Notes: a model not told the origin generated them from the sequence alone. A DNA stretch of 48,008 bases from JAVVUJ01 sp964461765 (GCA_964461765.1 CAYWVS010000015.1:1-48008), one strand, 5' to 3'; shown: positions 17,239 to 26,158, counted from the first letter of the stretch. A program made the numbers and translations.

Positions 17239-17517
17239 TTAGAAATGCTTCGGAATATGTTTTATTCTAGACTTTCCAAAATCGGTTACTATATATTTCA
17301 CAGTCAAATTCCCTTTATCGTCTAAATCAATGTCTGACGCATCATACATACATGCACCCAACATGGACTGTACGTATTCCTCAGTTCTATTAACAGTGAA
17401 TTGTCTTTCATTACCATATTCTGATTTTAGAGCGTTCATAATATCATCCACTGTAAACGGACTTTTTTGTTGAGTACTCCATTCAAAAATGCGGATTTTA
17501 TAGGGTAATTTATTCAT
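17239..17517 (-). CDS. Small protein of unknown function (92 residues)
   Basis: I do not recognise this family. It has a good ribosome site (AAAGGAG) and follows the transporter gene by about 40 bases in the same unit, just before the terminator. The middle (SPFTVDDIMNALKSEYGNE) looks like one or two helices and could be a small winged-helix-like fold. The C-terminal half looks like beta strands with a basic end (FGKSRIKHIPKHF). It has no signal peptide, membrane segment or metal-binding cysteines. A regulatory or accessory role in the same pathway is a guess from position. Confidence 0.65.
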   Translation of the reverse strand: MNKLPYKIRIFEWSTQQKSPFTVDDIMNALKSEYGNERQFTVNRTEEYVQSMLGACMYDASDIDLDDKGNLTVKYIVTDFGKSRIKHIPKHF

Positions 17518-17560
17518 CTTATTTCTCCTTTATCAAAGCTATTTATGGCATTTGTTCTTT

Positions 17561-18622
17561 CTATACGTCACGCAATCTAATTAATTCTTTGGGATTTCCG
17601 GCTACTAAAGTAATTCCAATGAAATCAATAATTGCACCCACAATGGCTAAATTAGTAATCGAATAACTAATTACTCCAAATGCACTAAGAATCATTCCCA
17701 CAATAATACTCCAAATTGCATATGTATTAATTAATACAAGTGCCCTAACCGCACCTGCTTTTGCAAACCCCCAGTAAGCGGTTAAATAAGAAAGGGAAGC
17801 TAAAAGCCCAATTATAATGAGTAATGTAAATCCGGTAGGATTAAGCACTACACCTTTTACCATTTCCCAACCAATCAGTCCATTTGATGTACATAACCCC
17901 AAAATGGGAACAAAGATTAATAGGCAAATTCCACCGGCAACAAATGATCTAAAAAAGCCAACTGCAATATTGGAATCTGTCATATCTGCAGCATAGGCAG
18001 CCACTGCACCCTCTAAGCCCCAACCGACAGCTGATAGAGCAGAAATGGCTAGCCCGAGAACAAAGTAAGGATAATCACCTTCGGGAGGAGCATATCCTGC
18101 AATGACTACACCAACAATTGCGATAATCATTCCGATAACAACCCTAAGTCCCAATCTCTCTTTATAGAGAATTCTTCCAACAATTGCAGCCACAATTGTA
18201 GATGTACTGCTAACAATCAGCGCATAAGTTGGACCACAAAGGTTTGTCCCTATTAATAATGCGCCAAGACCAATAGGTCCTCCGCAAACTCCTGCAATAC
18301 TTAACATAAAAGCTAATTTTTTAGTTTTTATGTGTCTTAAGTACTCTTTTAGAGATCTGCCTCTTGGAAGATTAAAAACCAATGTCCAGAAGCCTACAAA
18401 GATGTCCTGTAACCCGGCTGCGACTAAACCTGCTATCATTGCAACCGTAGCAGCTGTACTAAGATTCATTTCAGGTAACGCACCTAACTCGCCTCCTGCA
18501 ATTGTGTACATTGCACAAGTTGCTCCGGATAACAAAGCCCACATTAATCCAAATGCAGCAAACTTAATTCTTCTACTCGAGTATTTTACTTTTGCCAATT
18601 CTTGTCTTGAATTATTTTCCAT
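17561..18622 (-). CDS. DMT (EamA) family transporter
   Basis: This 353-residue membrane protein has about ten hydrophobic segments arranged as two EamA-like halves, for example FGLMWALLSGATCAMYTIA near the start and LAIVGAIIDFIGITLVAG near the end. It is longer than the usual 300 residues because of a loop of about 35 residues after the second helix (FNLPRGRSLKEYLRHIKTK). Members export or import small metabolites and amino acids. Cotranscription with the B12 mutase-like and dehydrogenase genes suggests that it carries the substrate or a product of this pathway. AAGGAGG precedes the ATG. Confidence 0.85.
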   Translation of the reverse strand: MENNSRQELAKVKYSSRRIKFAAFGLMWALLSGATCAMYTIAGGELGALPEMNLSTAATVAMIAGLVAAGLQDIFVGFWTLVFNLPRGRSLKEYLRHIKTKKLAFMLSIAGVCGGPIGLGALLIGTNLCGPTYALIVSSTSTIVAAIVGRILYKERLGLRVVIGMIIAIVGVVIAGYAPPEGDYPYFVLGLAISALSAVGWGLEGAVAAYAADMTDSNIAVGFFRSFVAGGICLLIFVPILGLCTSNGLIGWEMVKGVVLNPTGFTLLIIIGLLASLSYLTAYWGFAKAGAVRALVLINTYAIWSIIVGMILSAFGVISYSITNLAIVGAIIDFIGITLVAGNPKELIRLRDV

Positions 18623-18691
18623 ATACTTCCTCCTTTATAAGTTTGGAATGCACAATCTGATTATCTACAAAAGCCTTTCGGCTTACTGTAC

Positions 18692-19768
18692 TTATTTAAT
18701 ATATTCATGTAATTCTTTCACCCTATAAACGAGGGTAGGCATTGAATCAGTAGTTACAAACCCTGCGGGTGCATTAATGACATCCGGAATTCTGTTTGTG
18801 ATTCCTGCGCAAGTAATACTTACATTATGGCTTTTATTAAATTCTATTTCTGTATCCTCTTCACCGTCTATACTCCAAAGGCACATATCTTTATCATTTG
18901 GACCATAAACCTTTCCCGTTATCTGTGATTCTATTATAATTCCCTCCTCCGTCTCTGAAGTTACAATAGCAGTCATACCTGTTGGCTGCCCTTTTGGAAT
19001 TACTTTTCCCAATGTTCTAGAATGCAGATCTTCTTCATGGGTTGTGGGAATTTTTTTCTGAGTTTGCCTTTTTATAGTCAAACCCATCTGAGAGGCAATC
19101 CAACCATTTACATTCCACATAAAGCTGGGATAATATTCTTCTTGCTCAATCAGCTTTGCTCTTTCATCATCTGTAATTTCATCCGAAGCAGTAATAGTTT
19201 TTAAGAATTCATCCATGCTTAATGTAGCTCCGGCAAATTCTGCTACTCCGATTCCGTAGTCATCTAAATTGTAAGATACTGCTCCTCTAATTTTTTCAAT
19301 TTTATGAACCACACCTGCAGCTGTACTTACAATGCTCCCATAACAAACATCCTGATAGCCTGATCCGCAAATGGTGCAATTATTTTTCTTTGCGGCTTCA
19401 TCTATTTCTTTTGTTGTTTTAGGAGAGGAATTCCAAGGATAAAAAGATTCTTCTGAAATTGTGACTGCATTCACACCATTGTTTGCACAAATCATCATAA
19501 TCTCCTTGACATCCTTTATAAGTGTCTTGGTAGTAATCATACAAATATCGGGTTTTAGAGACGCAAGAACTTCCTTTGCATCTTTTGCTGCAGATATTGT
19601 TACACCTTGTGACTCACACTCCATAAGCTCTCCAATATCTTTTCCGATTACATTTGGATTTTGATCAAATGCGGCAACGATAATGCCTCCTTTTGCCTTT
19701 GCATATTTCATGCAAATAGCTCCCATTTTTCCGCACCCATAATGGGCAATTCTAATTCTTTCTGCCAT
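18692..19768 (-). CDS. 2,4-diaminopentanoate-dehydrogenase-like oxidoreductase
   Basis: The N-terminal Rossmann fold (IRIAHYGCGKMGAI) is of the dihydrodipicolinate reductase type. The C-terminal part (RIPDVINAPAGFVTTDSMP) resembles that of 2,4-diaminopentanoate dehydrogenase (Ord) from ornithine fermentation. Ord oxidatively deaminates C4 of a 2,4-diamino acid to a ketone. The frame opens with a GTG at 19777, but I choose the ATG at 19768, which has AAAGGTGG at proper spacing. The length of 358 residues is close to Ord. It lies 19 bases after the B12 mutase-like gene, so it probably acts on that enzyme's product. No ornithine aminomutase (OraS/OraE) or thiolase (OrtAB) is present, so this is not the standard ornithine cluster. 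Confidence 0.82.
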   Translation of the reverse strand: MAERIRIAHYGCGKMGAICMKYAKAKGGIIVAAFDQNPNVIGKDIGELMECESQGVTISAAKDAKEVLASLKPDICMITTKTLIKDVKEIMMICANNGVNAVTISEESFYPWNSSPKTTKEIDEAAKKNNCTICGSGYQDVCYGSIVSTAAGVVHKIEKIRGAVSYNLDDYGIGVAEFAGATLSMDEFLKTITASDEITDDERAKLIEQEEYYPSFMWNVNGWIASQMGLTIKRQTQKKIPTTHEEDLHSRTLGKVIPKGQPTGMTAIVTSETEEGIIIESQITGKVYGPNDKDMCLWSIDGEEDTEIEFNKSHNVSITCAGITNRIPDVINAPAGFVTTDSMPTLVYRVKELHEYIK

Positions 19769-19787
19769 TTTAACCACCTTTCACCTT

Positions 19788-21548
19788 TTAATTCTGCTCT
19801 TGCATTTTCTTAATTTGCAACTCTAAATCATTGCTTGCAAATATGCCTAACTCATTTATTTGTTCAGTTACATCACTGGCCTCATTTTCCCCCGGAAGTA
19901 TTGCATTTAGCATTCCCCCCATAAACAAATGGTATGTTTTATTTCTTTGTTTACTAAGCTCTGCAAATTGAGTTGCATAATCCAGTGCTTGCCCATTATG
20001 TACGCTAATTGCGATTGTGTTAATGCCTTCCTCATCAGCCAGATCCATTAGCACTGATGGTTGCGTCATATTTACACCACCACTGACAGTATCTGCACCC
20101 ATTGTTTTAAAAACACCATCAATCAGCACTAGCCCATAACTATGTCCGTCTCCCGATGCTACAATTATTTTTTTGCCCTTTAACGAACCCTTTAGCCCCT
20201 TTTCCTCTAATTCTTCTATGATTTTATCTCTCTCTACTGCTGTCTGCCTTCCAAGAACAGTGGGATAATATGGTTTTAAGATACCTAATTCCTCCACCGT
20301 AGGATGAAACATTTCCTCAAGTCTTGGATAATTAAATTTTTTAATCACCATTACCATTTCTAACGGGTTCGTAATATCTACACCTGCTTCTTCAAATCCT
20401 TTTAGTGCATTTTTGAACCATTTCATTCCCTTTTCTGCCATAACATCACGCATTTCTTCTAGGATCGTAAAATCAATAAGGTCCTCCCAATCACTGGCAC
20501 ATTGTTCTATCCTCATACCTGCAGAAGTAATATCTAACAGATCTTGTAATGTTGGAACTCCTACCTTTTCTGTGATTGCTACCGGGTTAATTAACCAACC
20601 AAATTTATATTTTTTTTCTACCAGAATTTCAAGTAACATTTCTTGTAAACTTGGTCCATAGTTTGCCGTTACATCGTGATCCCATTGCATAACAGTTGAG
20701 CTGTTAATATAAGACAAACTCCTTCTTCCATTTTTAGATAACAATTTATCAATTGCCATCCCAACTGCCATTCGCGGTTTACCTTCGCTTAATAATCCGC
20801 CATAAGCAATGGAAAGAGGAGCCTTGCAAAGTTCTGTAACGATATAATCTTCCAATAAAGCGTATCCAACATAGGATACACAGTCCATAAAATAGCTGGG
20901 AATGCCATCATCCATATAGGTATCAATACAAACACCTTCTGCTTCTTTTGATGCAACAATGCCAATGGATTTCATCATGTCAGAATATCGTTTTAAATCA
21001 TCTGTGAAACCGTAATAATCCCAAATAAATTGAGAGAATATACCAACCCTAACGGAACCTGCTAATACTGCTCCAATTGTGGTTTCTAATGAGTTTGGGC
21101 AGGAAAGTGTATGATCCCCAAAAATAGATTGAATTGGTGCCACTTCGTTATGCAAAATCCGTTCTTCATTTGATTCAACCATATAAGCTGTTGATTTTGG
21201 AGCATTTTCTCTATATTCTTTTGGCAAGCACGTTAATTGATTGGTAACGTGCATCATTGTTCCCATATCTAACCCAGTTCTTTGGCCAAACTCATAAATT
21301 GCTTTTATCCCTTCCAGCTCTTCTTCCAAAGTGGACAGCCCTAATAGTATTTCCCAATTTACTTTTCCTTTAGAGATTAGCTCTTCTCTATATTCTGCAT
21401 ATTTTGAGTAGCCTCTCTCCCTTAGAAATCGACTTTTCCCAAAGGGAATTTCTTCTCCTAATTTTCGCCCCTCTTCAACCAAATCTTTCCCATTTGGAAT
21501 GTTTTTGGGGATTAGGCTTTTAATATAATCTAAATCAGTTTTTCTCAT
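19788..21548 (-). CDS. B12-dependent mutase-like protein (catalytic and cobalamin domains in one chain)
   Basis: This 586-residue protein ends in a cobalamin-binding domain. It shows DxHxxG as DGHSYG (Asp467, His469, Gly472), then a TISVHNG strand and MGGML, which match the His-on motif of B12-dependent mutases. Residues 1 to about 440 would form the TIM barrel. The barrel-then-B12 order is like methylmalonyl-CoA mutase, while the chain size equals glutamate mutase E plus S subunits fused. I recognise neither a CoA-mutase signature nor a PLP lysine motif. It is therefore probably a carbon-skeleton mutase or an unusual aminomutase of unknown substrate. AAGGAG precedes the ATG, and a sigma-A promoter lies upstream. 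Confidence 0.8.
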   Translation of the reverse strand: MRKTDLDYIKSLIPKNIPNGKDLVEEGRKLGEEIPFGKSRFLRERGYSKYAEYREELISKGKVNWEILLGLSTLEEELEGIKAIYEFGQRTGLDMGTMMHVTNQLTCLPKEYRENAPKSTAYMVESNEERILHNEVAPIQSIFGDHTLSCPNSLETTIGAVLAGSVRVGIFSQFIWDYYGFTDDLKRYSDMMKSIGIVASKEAEGVCIDTYMDDGIPSYFMDCVSYVGYALLEDYIVTELCKAPLSIAYGGLLSEGKPRMAVGMAIDKLLSKNGRRSLSYINSSTVMQWDHDVTANYGPSLQEMLLEILVEKKYKFGWLINPVAITEKVGVPTLQDLLDITSAGMRIEQCASDWEDLIDFTILEEMRDVMAEKGMKWFKNALKGFEEAGVDITNPLEMVMVIKKFNYPRLEEMFHPTVEELGILKPYYPTVLGRQTAVERDKIIEELEEKGLKGSLKGKKIIVASGDGHSYGLVLIDGVFKTMGADTVSGGVNMTQPSVLMDLADEEGINTIAISVHNGQALDYATQFAELSKQRNKTYHLFMGGMLNAILPGENEASDVTEQINELGIFASNDLELQIKKMQEQN

Positions 21549-21641
21549 GGCACATTTCTCTCCTTTACTAAAATTAATTACTTAAATTATATTTTAACTT
21601 ATGTGTTATTATTTTACTTTTTATAAGTCTTATTTTAATAT

Positions 21642-21671
21642 AAAATACCATACCCCTATATATCTTGTCAA
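21642..21671 (-). promoter_or_regulatory. Sigma-A promoter of the B12 mutase-like unit
   Basis: A consensus -35 TTGACA (21671-21666) is followed, at 18 bases, by TATTTT (21647-21642). The leader is about 85 bases long and contains ATAAG-T-CTTAT (21623-21633) and TAACTTAT on the plus strand (21595-21602), both possible operator words. Confidence 0.55.
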
Positions 21672-21721
21672 GCATGTAACTATAATTTTATTAAATAATA
21701 AACCAAAATATTTTTCTTGCT

Positions 21722-22633
21722 TTATCCAAAAATTTTTGTTGTAATTCCTTTGGAAATAAATTTTTCAGATATATTTTCTAAAGTTTCTTTACTAGGCGGA
21801 ACTATTTCTTTTAAATCATACTTCAACCCGAGACCATCATACTTACCCATTCCAAAATTATGGTAAGGCAGCAAATGAACCTCTTTTATACCTTTTAGAG
21901 TCTGTATCAGTTCAACCATTTTATGTATTTCAAATTCATCATCATTAATTGACGGAATAACCGGAATTCGTATAATTATATCTGCCGTACTTTTCTTTAC
22001 TAACTGACTTAAATTGTTTATGACAAGTTCATTGGTGCATCCACAATAGAATTTATGTTTTTCTTCATTGACAAGCTTGAGATCATATAAAAACAAATCC
22101 ACATTGTCAAGAACTTCTTCAATATTCTTCCAAGGTATATTCCCTGCGGTTTCTATTGCCACTGAAATATCCTCTTCTTTACACTGCTTTGCGATTTCAT
22201 TAACAACCTTTGGATAAAGCAGTGCCTCCCCACCTGAAAAAGTGACACCTCCACCTGATTTTTGGTAAAATGCTGCATCTTTTTTCACTTCTTCCATTAT
22301 TTCTTCTACGGTATATTCTTTTCCCGAGATTCTCCTTGCATTGGCATAACATTCCTCTGCACATTTCCCACACCCAATACACAGCTTTTTAGTATAACTT
22401 AAATTTTTTTCATTAAGCGCAATGGCGCCAGTGGGACATGCCAAGGCACATTTTTTACAAAAAATACATCTGGCAGAATTTAATATTATTTCAGGCTTTT
22501 TCCTAATTGACTCAGGATTGGAACACCATTTACACTTCATGGTACAACCCTTAAAGAAAATAATGGTTCGAATACCGGGCCCATCATGAATGCTAAATTT
22601 TTGGATATCAAAAACAAATGCTTTTCTATTCAT
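21722..22633 (-). CDS. Glycyl radical enzyme activating enzyme (radical SAM)
   Basis: This 303-residue PflA-family activase has the radical SAM motif CTMKCKWC near residue 30. It also has two inserted ferredoxin-type clusters, CIFCKKCALACP and CIGCGKCAEEC. That layout is typical of activases for dehydratase and lyase-type glycyl radical enzymes rather than PflA itself. It generates the radical on the conserved glycine of its partner. The only glycyl radical enzyme in the window (Gly790 of the gene at 14644-17091) is the obvious target. It has its own promoter, and its gene is separated from the enzyme gene by two other transcription units. Confidence 0.92.
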   Translation of the reverse strand: MNRKAFVFDIQKFSIHDGPGIRTIIFFKGCTMKCKWCSNPESIRKKPEIILNSARCIFCKKCALACPTGAIALNEKNLSYTKKLCIGCGKCAEECYANARRISGKEYTVEEIMEEVKKDAAFYQKSGGGVTFSGGEALLYPKVVNEIAKQCKEEDISVAIETAGNIPWKNIEEVLDNVDLFLYDLKLVNEEKHKFYCGCTNELVINNLSQLVKKSTADIIIRIPVIPSINDDEFEIHKMVELIQTLKGIKEVHLLPYHNFGMGKYDGLGLKYDLKEIVPPSKETLENISEKFISKGITTKIFG

Positions 22634-22680
22634 ATTTCTTATCCTAACTTATACTTTTAATTTGATTTATTTTAAGACTA

Positions 22681-22709
22681 ATTTTAACACTTTTTAAAAT
22701 TAAGGTCAA
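22681..22709 (-). promoter_or_regulatory. Sigma-A promoter of the activase gene
   Basis: A -35 TTGACC (22709-22704), a 17-base spacer and a -10 TAAAAT (22686-22681) lie directly behind the terminator of the ROK gene. TAACTTATA on the plus strand (22645-22653) lies in the leader and may be an operator. Confidence 0.7.
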
Positions 22710-22728
22710 TAAAAAATTACATAAAAAA

Positions 22729-22755
22729 ATAGGTCGTTTATTTTCTACGACCTAT
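22729..22755 (-). terminator. Intrinsic terminator of the first ROK regulator gene
   Basis: On the minus strand ATAGGTCGT pairs with ACGACCTAT around a 9-base loop, followed directly by a run of seven T. It lies about 20 bases past the stop codon. Confidence 0.85.
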
Positions 22756-22773
22756 CAGCTATATAAGTGGCGG

Positions 22774-23808
22774 CTATTGTTTTATTAATACAATACTGCT
22801 ATCCATCTTTTTCATTGTAATTGCTTTGATCCCTTCCATATATGCTCTATAATCTTCTTCTTTGTATTCAAACTTGGGAAGAAAAATTTCAGTAATTTTT
22901 TCTGAACATTTTTCCAGAATGATTGGAACCATATCCTCGTTTATTCCTGAGCCTGTTAATATTAGGGTTGCAGGATTAATGATGGCAATAATAGAAGTGA
23001 TTTCATCTACAATAATAGAAATTAGCTTATCCTTGCTTGAAATCATTTCCTCTAACATCTGCATTCGAGTGATTTCTTTTGGAATCAAAGACACTTCACC
23101 TGCTAAATGACGGTGCCCCCTCAGAAGTTCTCCATTGGCGATTACTCCTACACCATGGTGATATCCTTCCGGCACAATCAGTGCTGCAAAGCAATCTTTA
23201 TTAGATCTTTCTTGAATTCCATTATAAAATCCATAGACCACCGAATGGGTTTCGTTTTCCACAATGATTTCTTGATCATATAGCTCAACTAACCTTGTTT
23301 TTAATTTTATATTTTCCATTTCCGGTATGTCACATGTTACCATGTTTCCCTGAACGGTTGTAACTCCCGGAACTCCAATTCCAATTGCTTTAACGTTATC
23401 ATATTTAGAAAGCAGACCACTAATCAAATCATTAATAGTCTCAAATGTAATTTGTTCATAGTTCATGGTGCTTTGTTCTAGTTGCTCACCTAAAAGATTA
23501 GAAACTTCATACTTAATCGTTTTTTTCCCTGAATCAGCAATAATAATAATTCCTATAATTAATGAAAAATTTGCATTATAATTAAAGCGTCTGGCTGGTC
23601 TTCCTCCATTTGGTTCTTCAAGATCCGCTTCAAATATTTCACCAGTCTTTAGCATTTGATTTAATATATTGCCGCAAGTTGCTAAACTCAACCCGGTTAT
23701 TACAGCCACTTCATTTCTTGTTCCACTCTGCATTTTTCGCATAGCCATTCTTACCATTTCAATATTTGCCTGTTTTACATGGGTTGTATTGTTTACCAAT
23801 CTATTCAT
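22774..23808 (-). CDS. ROK family transcriptional regulator (first paralogue)
   Basis: This 344-residue protein has an N-terminal winged helix (TRNEVAVITGLSLATCGNIL, about residues 31-50) followed by a ROK/ASKHA effector domain with NETHSVVYG and HLAGEVSLIPKE. The usual ROK zinc motif (CxCGxxGCxE) is absent, and kinase residues are not obvious. I therefore expect a pure ligand-sensing repressor or activator. It has its own promoter and terminator. The paralogue at 26269-27279 shares the same layout, including GGRPAR just after the DNA-binding domain. Together they probably control the surrounding catabolic units. Confidence 0.87.
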   Translation of the reverse strand: MNRLVNNTTHVKQANIEMVRMAMRKMQSGTRNEVAVITGLSLATCGNILNQMLKTGEIFEADLEEPNGGRPARRFNYNANFSLIIGIIIIADSGKKTIKYEVSNLLGEQLEQSTMNYEQITFETINDLISGLLSKYDNVKAIGIGVPGVTTVQGNMVTCDIPEMENIKLKTRLVELYDQEIIVENETHSVVYGFYNGIQERSNKDCFAALIVPEGYHHGVGVIANGELLRGHRHLAGEVSLIPKEITRMQMLEEMISSKDKLISIIVDEITSIIAIINPATLILTGSGINEDMVPIILEKCSEKITEIFLPKFEYKEEDYRAYMEGIKAITMKKMDSSIVLIKQ

Positions 23809-23850
23809 TTGCTTATTCCTCTTTTATATTATTTTCATATTATAAGTTAT

Positions 23851-23879
23851 ATTGTACTGCTTTACTTTTACACTGTCAA
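23851..23879 (-). promoter_or_regulatory. Sigma-A promoter of the first ROK gene, with possible operator
   Basis: A consensus -35 TTGACA (23879-23874), a 17-base spacer and a -10 TACAAT (23856-23851) are present. The palindrome TATAAGTTATA (23841-23851) abuts the -10 and would cover the transcription start. This is a good place for an autoregulatory operator. Confidence 0.7.
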
Positions 23880-23918
23880 TTGTTTAAAGTCAATCTTATT
23901 TTAAGTCTTTTTTCAAAG

Positions 23919-23956
23919 AAAAAGCTTATTTTCTTATGATCGAAAATAAGCTTTTT
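23919..23956. terminator. Intrinsic terminator after the AOR/MoaD unit
   Basis: The arms AAAAAGCTTATTTTC (23919-23933) and GAAAATAAGCTTTTT (23942-23956) form a perfect 15-base-pair stem with an 8-base loop. The A and T ends make it usable in both directions. It closes the AOR/MoaD-like unit. Confidence 0.85.
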
Positions 23957-23976
23957 AAATACTGATGCTTTAAACC

Positions 23977-24171
23977 TTATCCACCTGCAACCATCCTGAA
24001 TATTTTTACAGCATCGCCTTCTTTTAGCAGGTATGTACTTACTTCTTTGCTGTTTAATTGTTTTTCGTTTACCCACACAATTGCATGTCTATATCCCAGT
24101 CCCTTTATAATATCCTGTATTCCAGTTTTGTCATCAATCAGTTTTTCCTCTTTATTTAAAATAATTTTCAT
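23977..24171 (-). CDS. MoaD/ThiS-like ubiquitin-fold sulfur carrier
   Basis: This 64-residue protein ends in the diagnostic Gly-Gly (FRMVAGG), the thiocarboxylation site of MoaD/ThiS proteins. It directly follows the aldehyde ferredoxin oxidoreductase gene by 22 bases. AOR enzymes need a tungsten or molybdenum pterin cofactor whose dithiolene sulfur is delivered by MoaD, and such pairs are common. The ribosome site is weak, so translation may depend on coupling to the upstream gene. No MoaE or activating MoeB/ThiF-like gene is in the window. Confidence 0.85.
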   Translation of the reverse strand: MKIILNKEEKLIDDKTGIQDIIKGLGYRHAIVWVNEKQLNSKEVSTYLLKEGDAVKIFRMVAGG

Positions 24172-24193
24172 AGTTCTTTTCCCAGAAAGCTAT

Positions 24194-26083
24194 TTATGAA
24201 ACAAGATATTCTAGGTGCAACTTCTTAAGGGTTTCTTCCTTTGGAATACCATCTTTTGTCCAACCTAGCATCTCATAATATTTGTCTCGTGCCTTATAAA
24301 ATTCTTCCTTACTGATTTGATTTCCTTTGGAAGGACCATCCGGCATTGGTTCAAACATTCTGTCAGGCAATACATCATCTTTTGCAGAAAATCCTTCTTG
24401 TACATTGAACCATCGCATCATGTTAATACGGCGTTCTCCAATTTCAAGAAGTTCTTCCACTGTGGTATCCCATCCCATAATATATTTACAAACTTTAACC
24501 ATATCATCTGGTCCATATAAATGCCATGCAGGACCCCATACAAATACACACATACAAAGAGAATCCATAAGCGAATAAAGTTTTTGTCCTTGAACAGTAA
24601 ATTTTACTTTTCCATCATCCATAGAAAGCTGATCTTCGTAAACCTCATTACATCCTATTAGTTTTAACCTGTCACGTTCCATACTACCTTCTGCATAGCA
24701 AACAGAATGATCGTGTTCGTTGGACATATGATCTGCTCCAATATTTCCAGTAGCATAAGTCAAACCTACCATTGGCTTAAACTGAGGCATGTGTGCCGGT
24801 AATTCTTGCTTTTTAACAGTAACTACACAATCCTCTGCACCTTTTCCAATGATTTGAGCTGCTCTATAGCTTCCTTCTGCCAATGTTGCTCCGAATCCTT
24901 TTCTGTATGCAATACTTTCAATTAAATCTTTAAATATTTTTCCATTACCAAACTTAATTTCAATGCCACCTGTATCTTCATTTGTAAGAATTCCTTTTTC
25001 AAAACATTCCATTGCAAATGAAATTGTAGCACCGCAAGAAATAGTATCAAGTCCAAACATATTGCATGCTTGATTTGCGATAGCAACAGCTTCAACATCA
25101 TCCACTCCGCAATAAGAACCAAATGTTCCACAGGTCTCATATTCAGGTCCACCATAGATAGGATCTACTTTACCTTCTATTTCTACGACTCTCTTGCATC
25201 TTACAGGGCATGCAAAGCACGTATCATTTTCTTTTAATATCTTTTCTGAAATGGTCTCACCCGTTATTCCCTTAGCTTTTTCTCCAAACCATCCTGAAGA
25301 GAAGTTATAGGAAGGCATATATCCCTCTTCGTTCGTATACATTAGCTCAAAAGCGGTTCCATGATCTTTCAATCCGGGCAACGCTTCATTGCTTTCAAAT
25401 TGCTCTTTCACACGTGCCGTAAATGCCTTTAATCCTTCCGGGTCAAAAGCTTTTCTTCCCGCTGCTTTTTTTACCACTACAGCTTTTAAATTTTTTGACC
25501 CCATGACAGCACCAACGCCGTTTCTTCCATTGGCTCTATTTGCCATTGTCATAATAGATGCATATTTTACTAGGTTTTCTCCCCCAGGTCCGATTTGTGC
25601 AATTTCTACTTTTTCATCATTCAGTTCTTGCTTGATTACTTTTTCTGCTTCGCCAGTTATTTTTCCCCAAACATTTTTTGCGTCTTTTAATAAAACAGTT
25701 TCATTGTCAATATATAGATATACCGGAGATTTTGCTTTGCCAAAAAAAACAACTGCATCATATCCGTTATTTCTAAAACTAGCAGGAAAAAATCCACCGG
25801 ATTGACTGTCTGCAATCCCTCCAGTAAGTGGACTCTTTGTTGTAATACAAAGTCTGCTCAAACCTGCAACCGGGAATCCTGTTAACCCTGATGTTGTGAA
25901 TGCCAGTACATTTTCCTCTGACAGAGGATCAATCCCTTTTGGTACATTTTTAACTACCAAATACGTTCCCAATATGGATCCCCCTGGATAAAGTTGGTAT
26001 TGCTCAGCTGGCAATACTGTTTTTTTAATTTCTCCTGTGGTTAAATTAACTTCTAATATCTTTGCATCTGGAAAATTAGCCAT
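24194..26083 (-). CDS. Aldehyde:ferredoxin oxidoreductase (tungsten/molybdenum pterin)
   Basis: This 629-residue member of the AOR family oxidises an aldehyde to an acid with ferredoxin, or runs in reverse. The [4Fe-4S] cysteines are seen as CFACPVRC (289, 292, 296) with a further cysteine in SLCMC near residue 515. The N-terminal beta domain carries the pterin contacts (GSILGTYL, FTTSGLTGFPVAGLSR and NGRNGVGAVMGSKNLKA). AAGGAG precedes the ATG. It is in a two-gene unit with the MoaD-like protein, in the middle of the unknown catabolic region. It probably handles an aldehyde made by the pathway or balances reduced ferredoxin. The substrate is unknown. Confidence 0.93.
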   Translation of the reverse strand: MANFPDAKILEVNLTTGEIKKTVLPAEQYQLYPGGSILGTYLVVKNVPKGIDPLSEENVLAFTTSGLTGFPVAGLSRLCITTKSPLTGGIADSQSGGFFPASFRNNGYDAVVFFGKAKSPVYLYIDNETVLLKDAKNVWGKITGEAEKVIKQELNDEKVEIAQIGPGGENLVKYASIMTMANRANGRNGVGAVMGSKNLKAVVVKKAAGRKAFDPEGLKAFTARVKEQFESNEALPGLKDHGTAFELMYTNEEGYMPSYNFSSGWFGEKAKGITGETISEKILKENDTCFACPVRCKRVVEIEGKVDPIYGGPEYETCGTFGSYCGVDDVEAVAIANQACNMFGLDTISCGATISFAMECFEKGILTNEDTGGIEIKFGNGKIFKDLIESIAYRKGFGATLAEGSYRAAQIIGKGAEDCVVTVKKQELPAHMPQFKPMVGLTYATGNIGADHMSNEHDHSVCYAEGSMERDRLKLIGCNEVYEDQLSMDDGKVKFTVQGQKLYSLMDSLCMCVFVWGPAWHLYGPDDMVKVCKYIMGWDTTVEELLEIGERRINMMRWFNVQEGFSAKDDVLPDRMFEPMPDGPSKGNQISKEEFYKARDKYYEMLGWTKDGIPKEETLKKLHLEYLVS

Positions 26084-26158
26084 TTTCTCTCCTTTTCTTA
26101 ATTTTAAAAAATACTATAACTTATTTTTTTACTTCTAATTAGTGTTATTATTAGTATT

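Noticed and set aside
18692..21548. Standard ornithine fermentation genes
   Set aside because: Only an Ord-like dehydrogenase is present. The B12 protein does not look like OraE, and OraS and OrtAB are missing.
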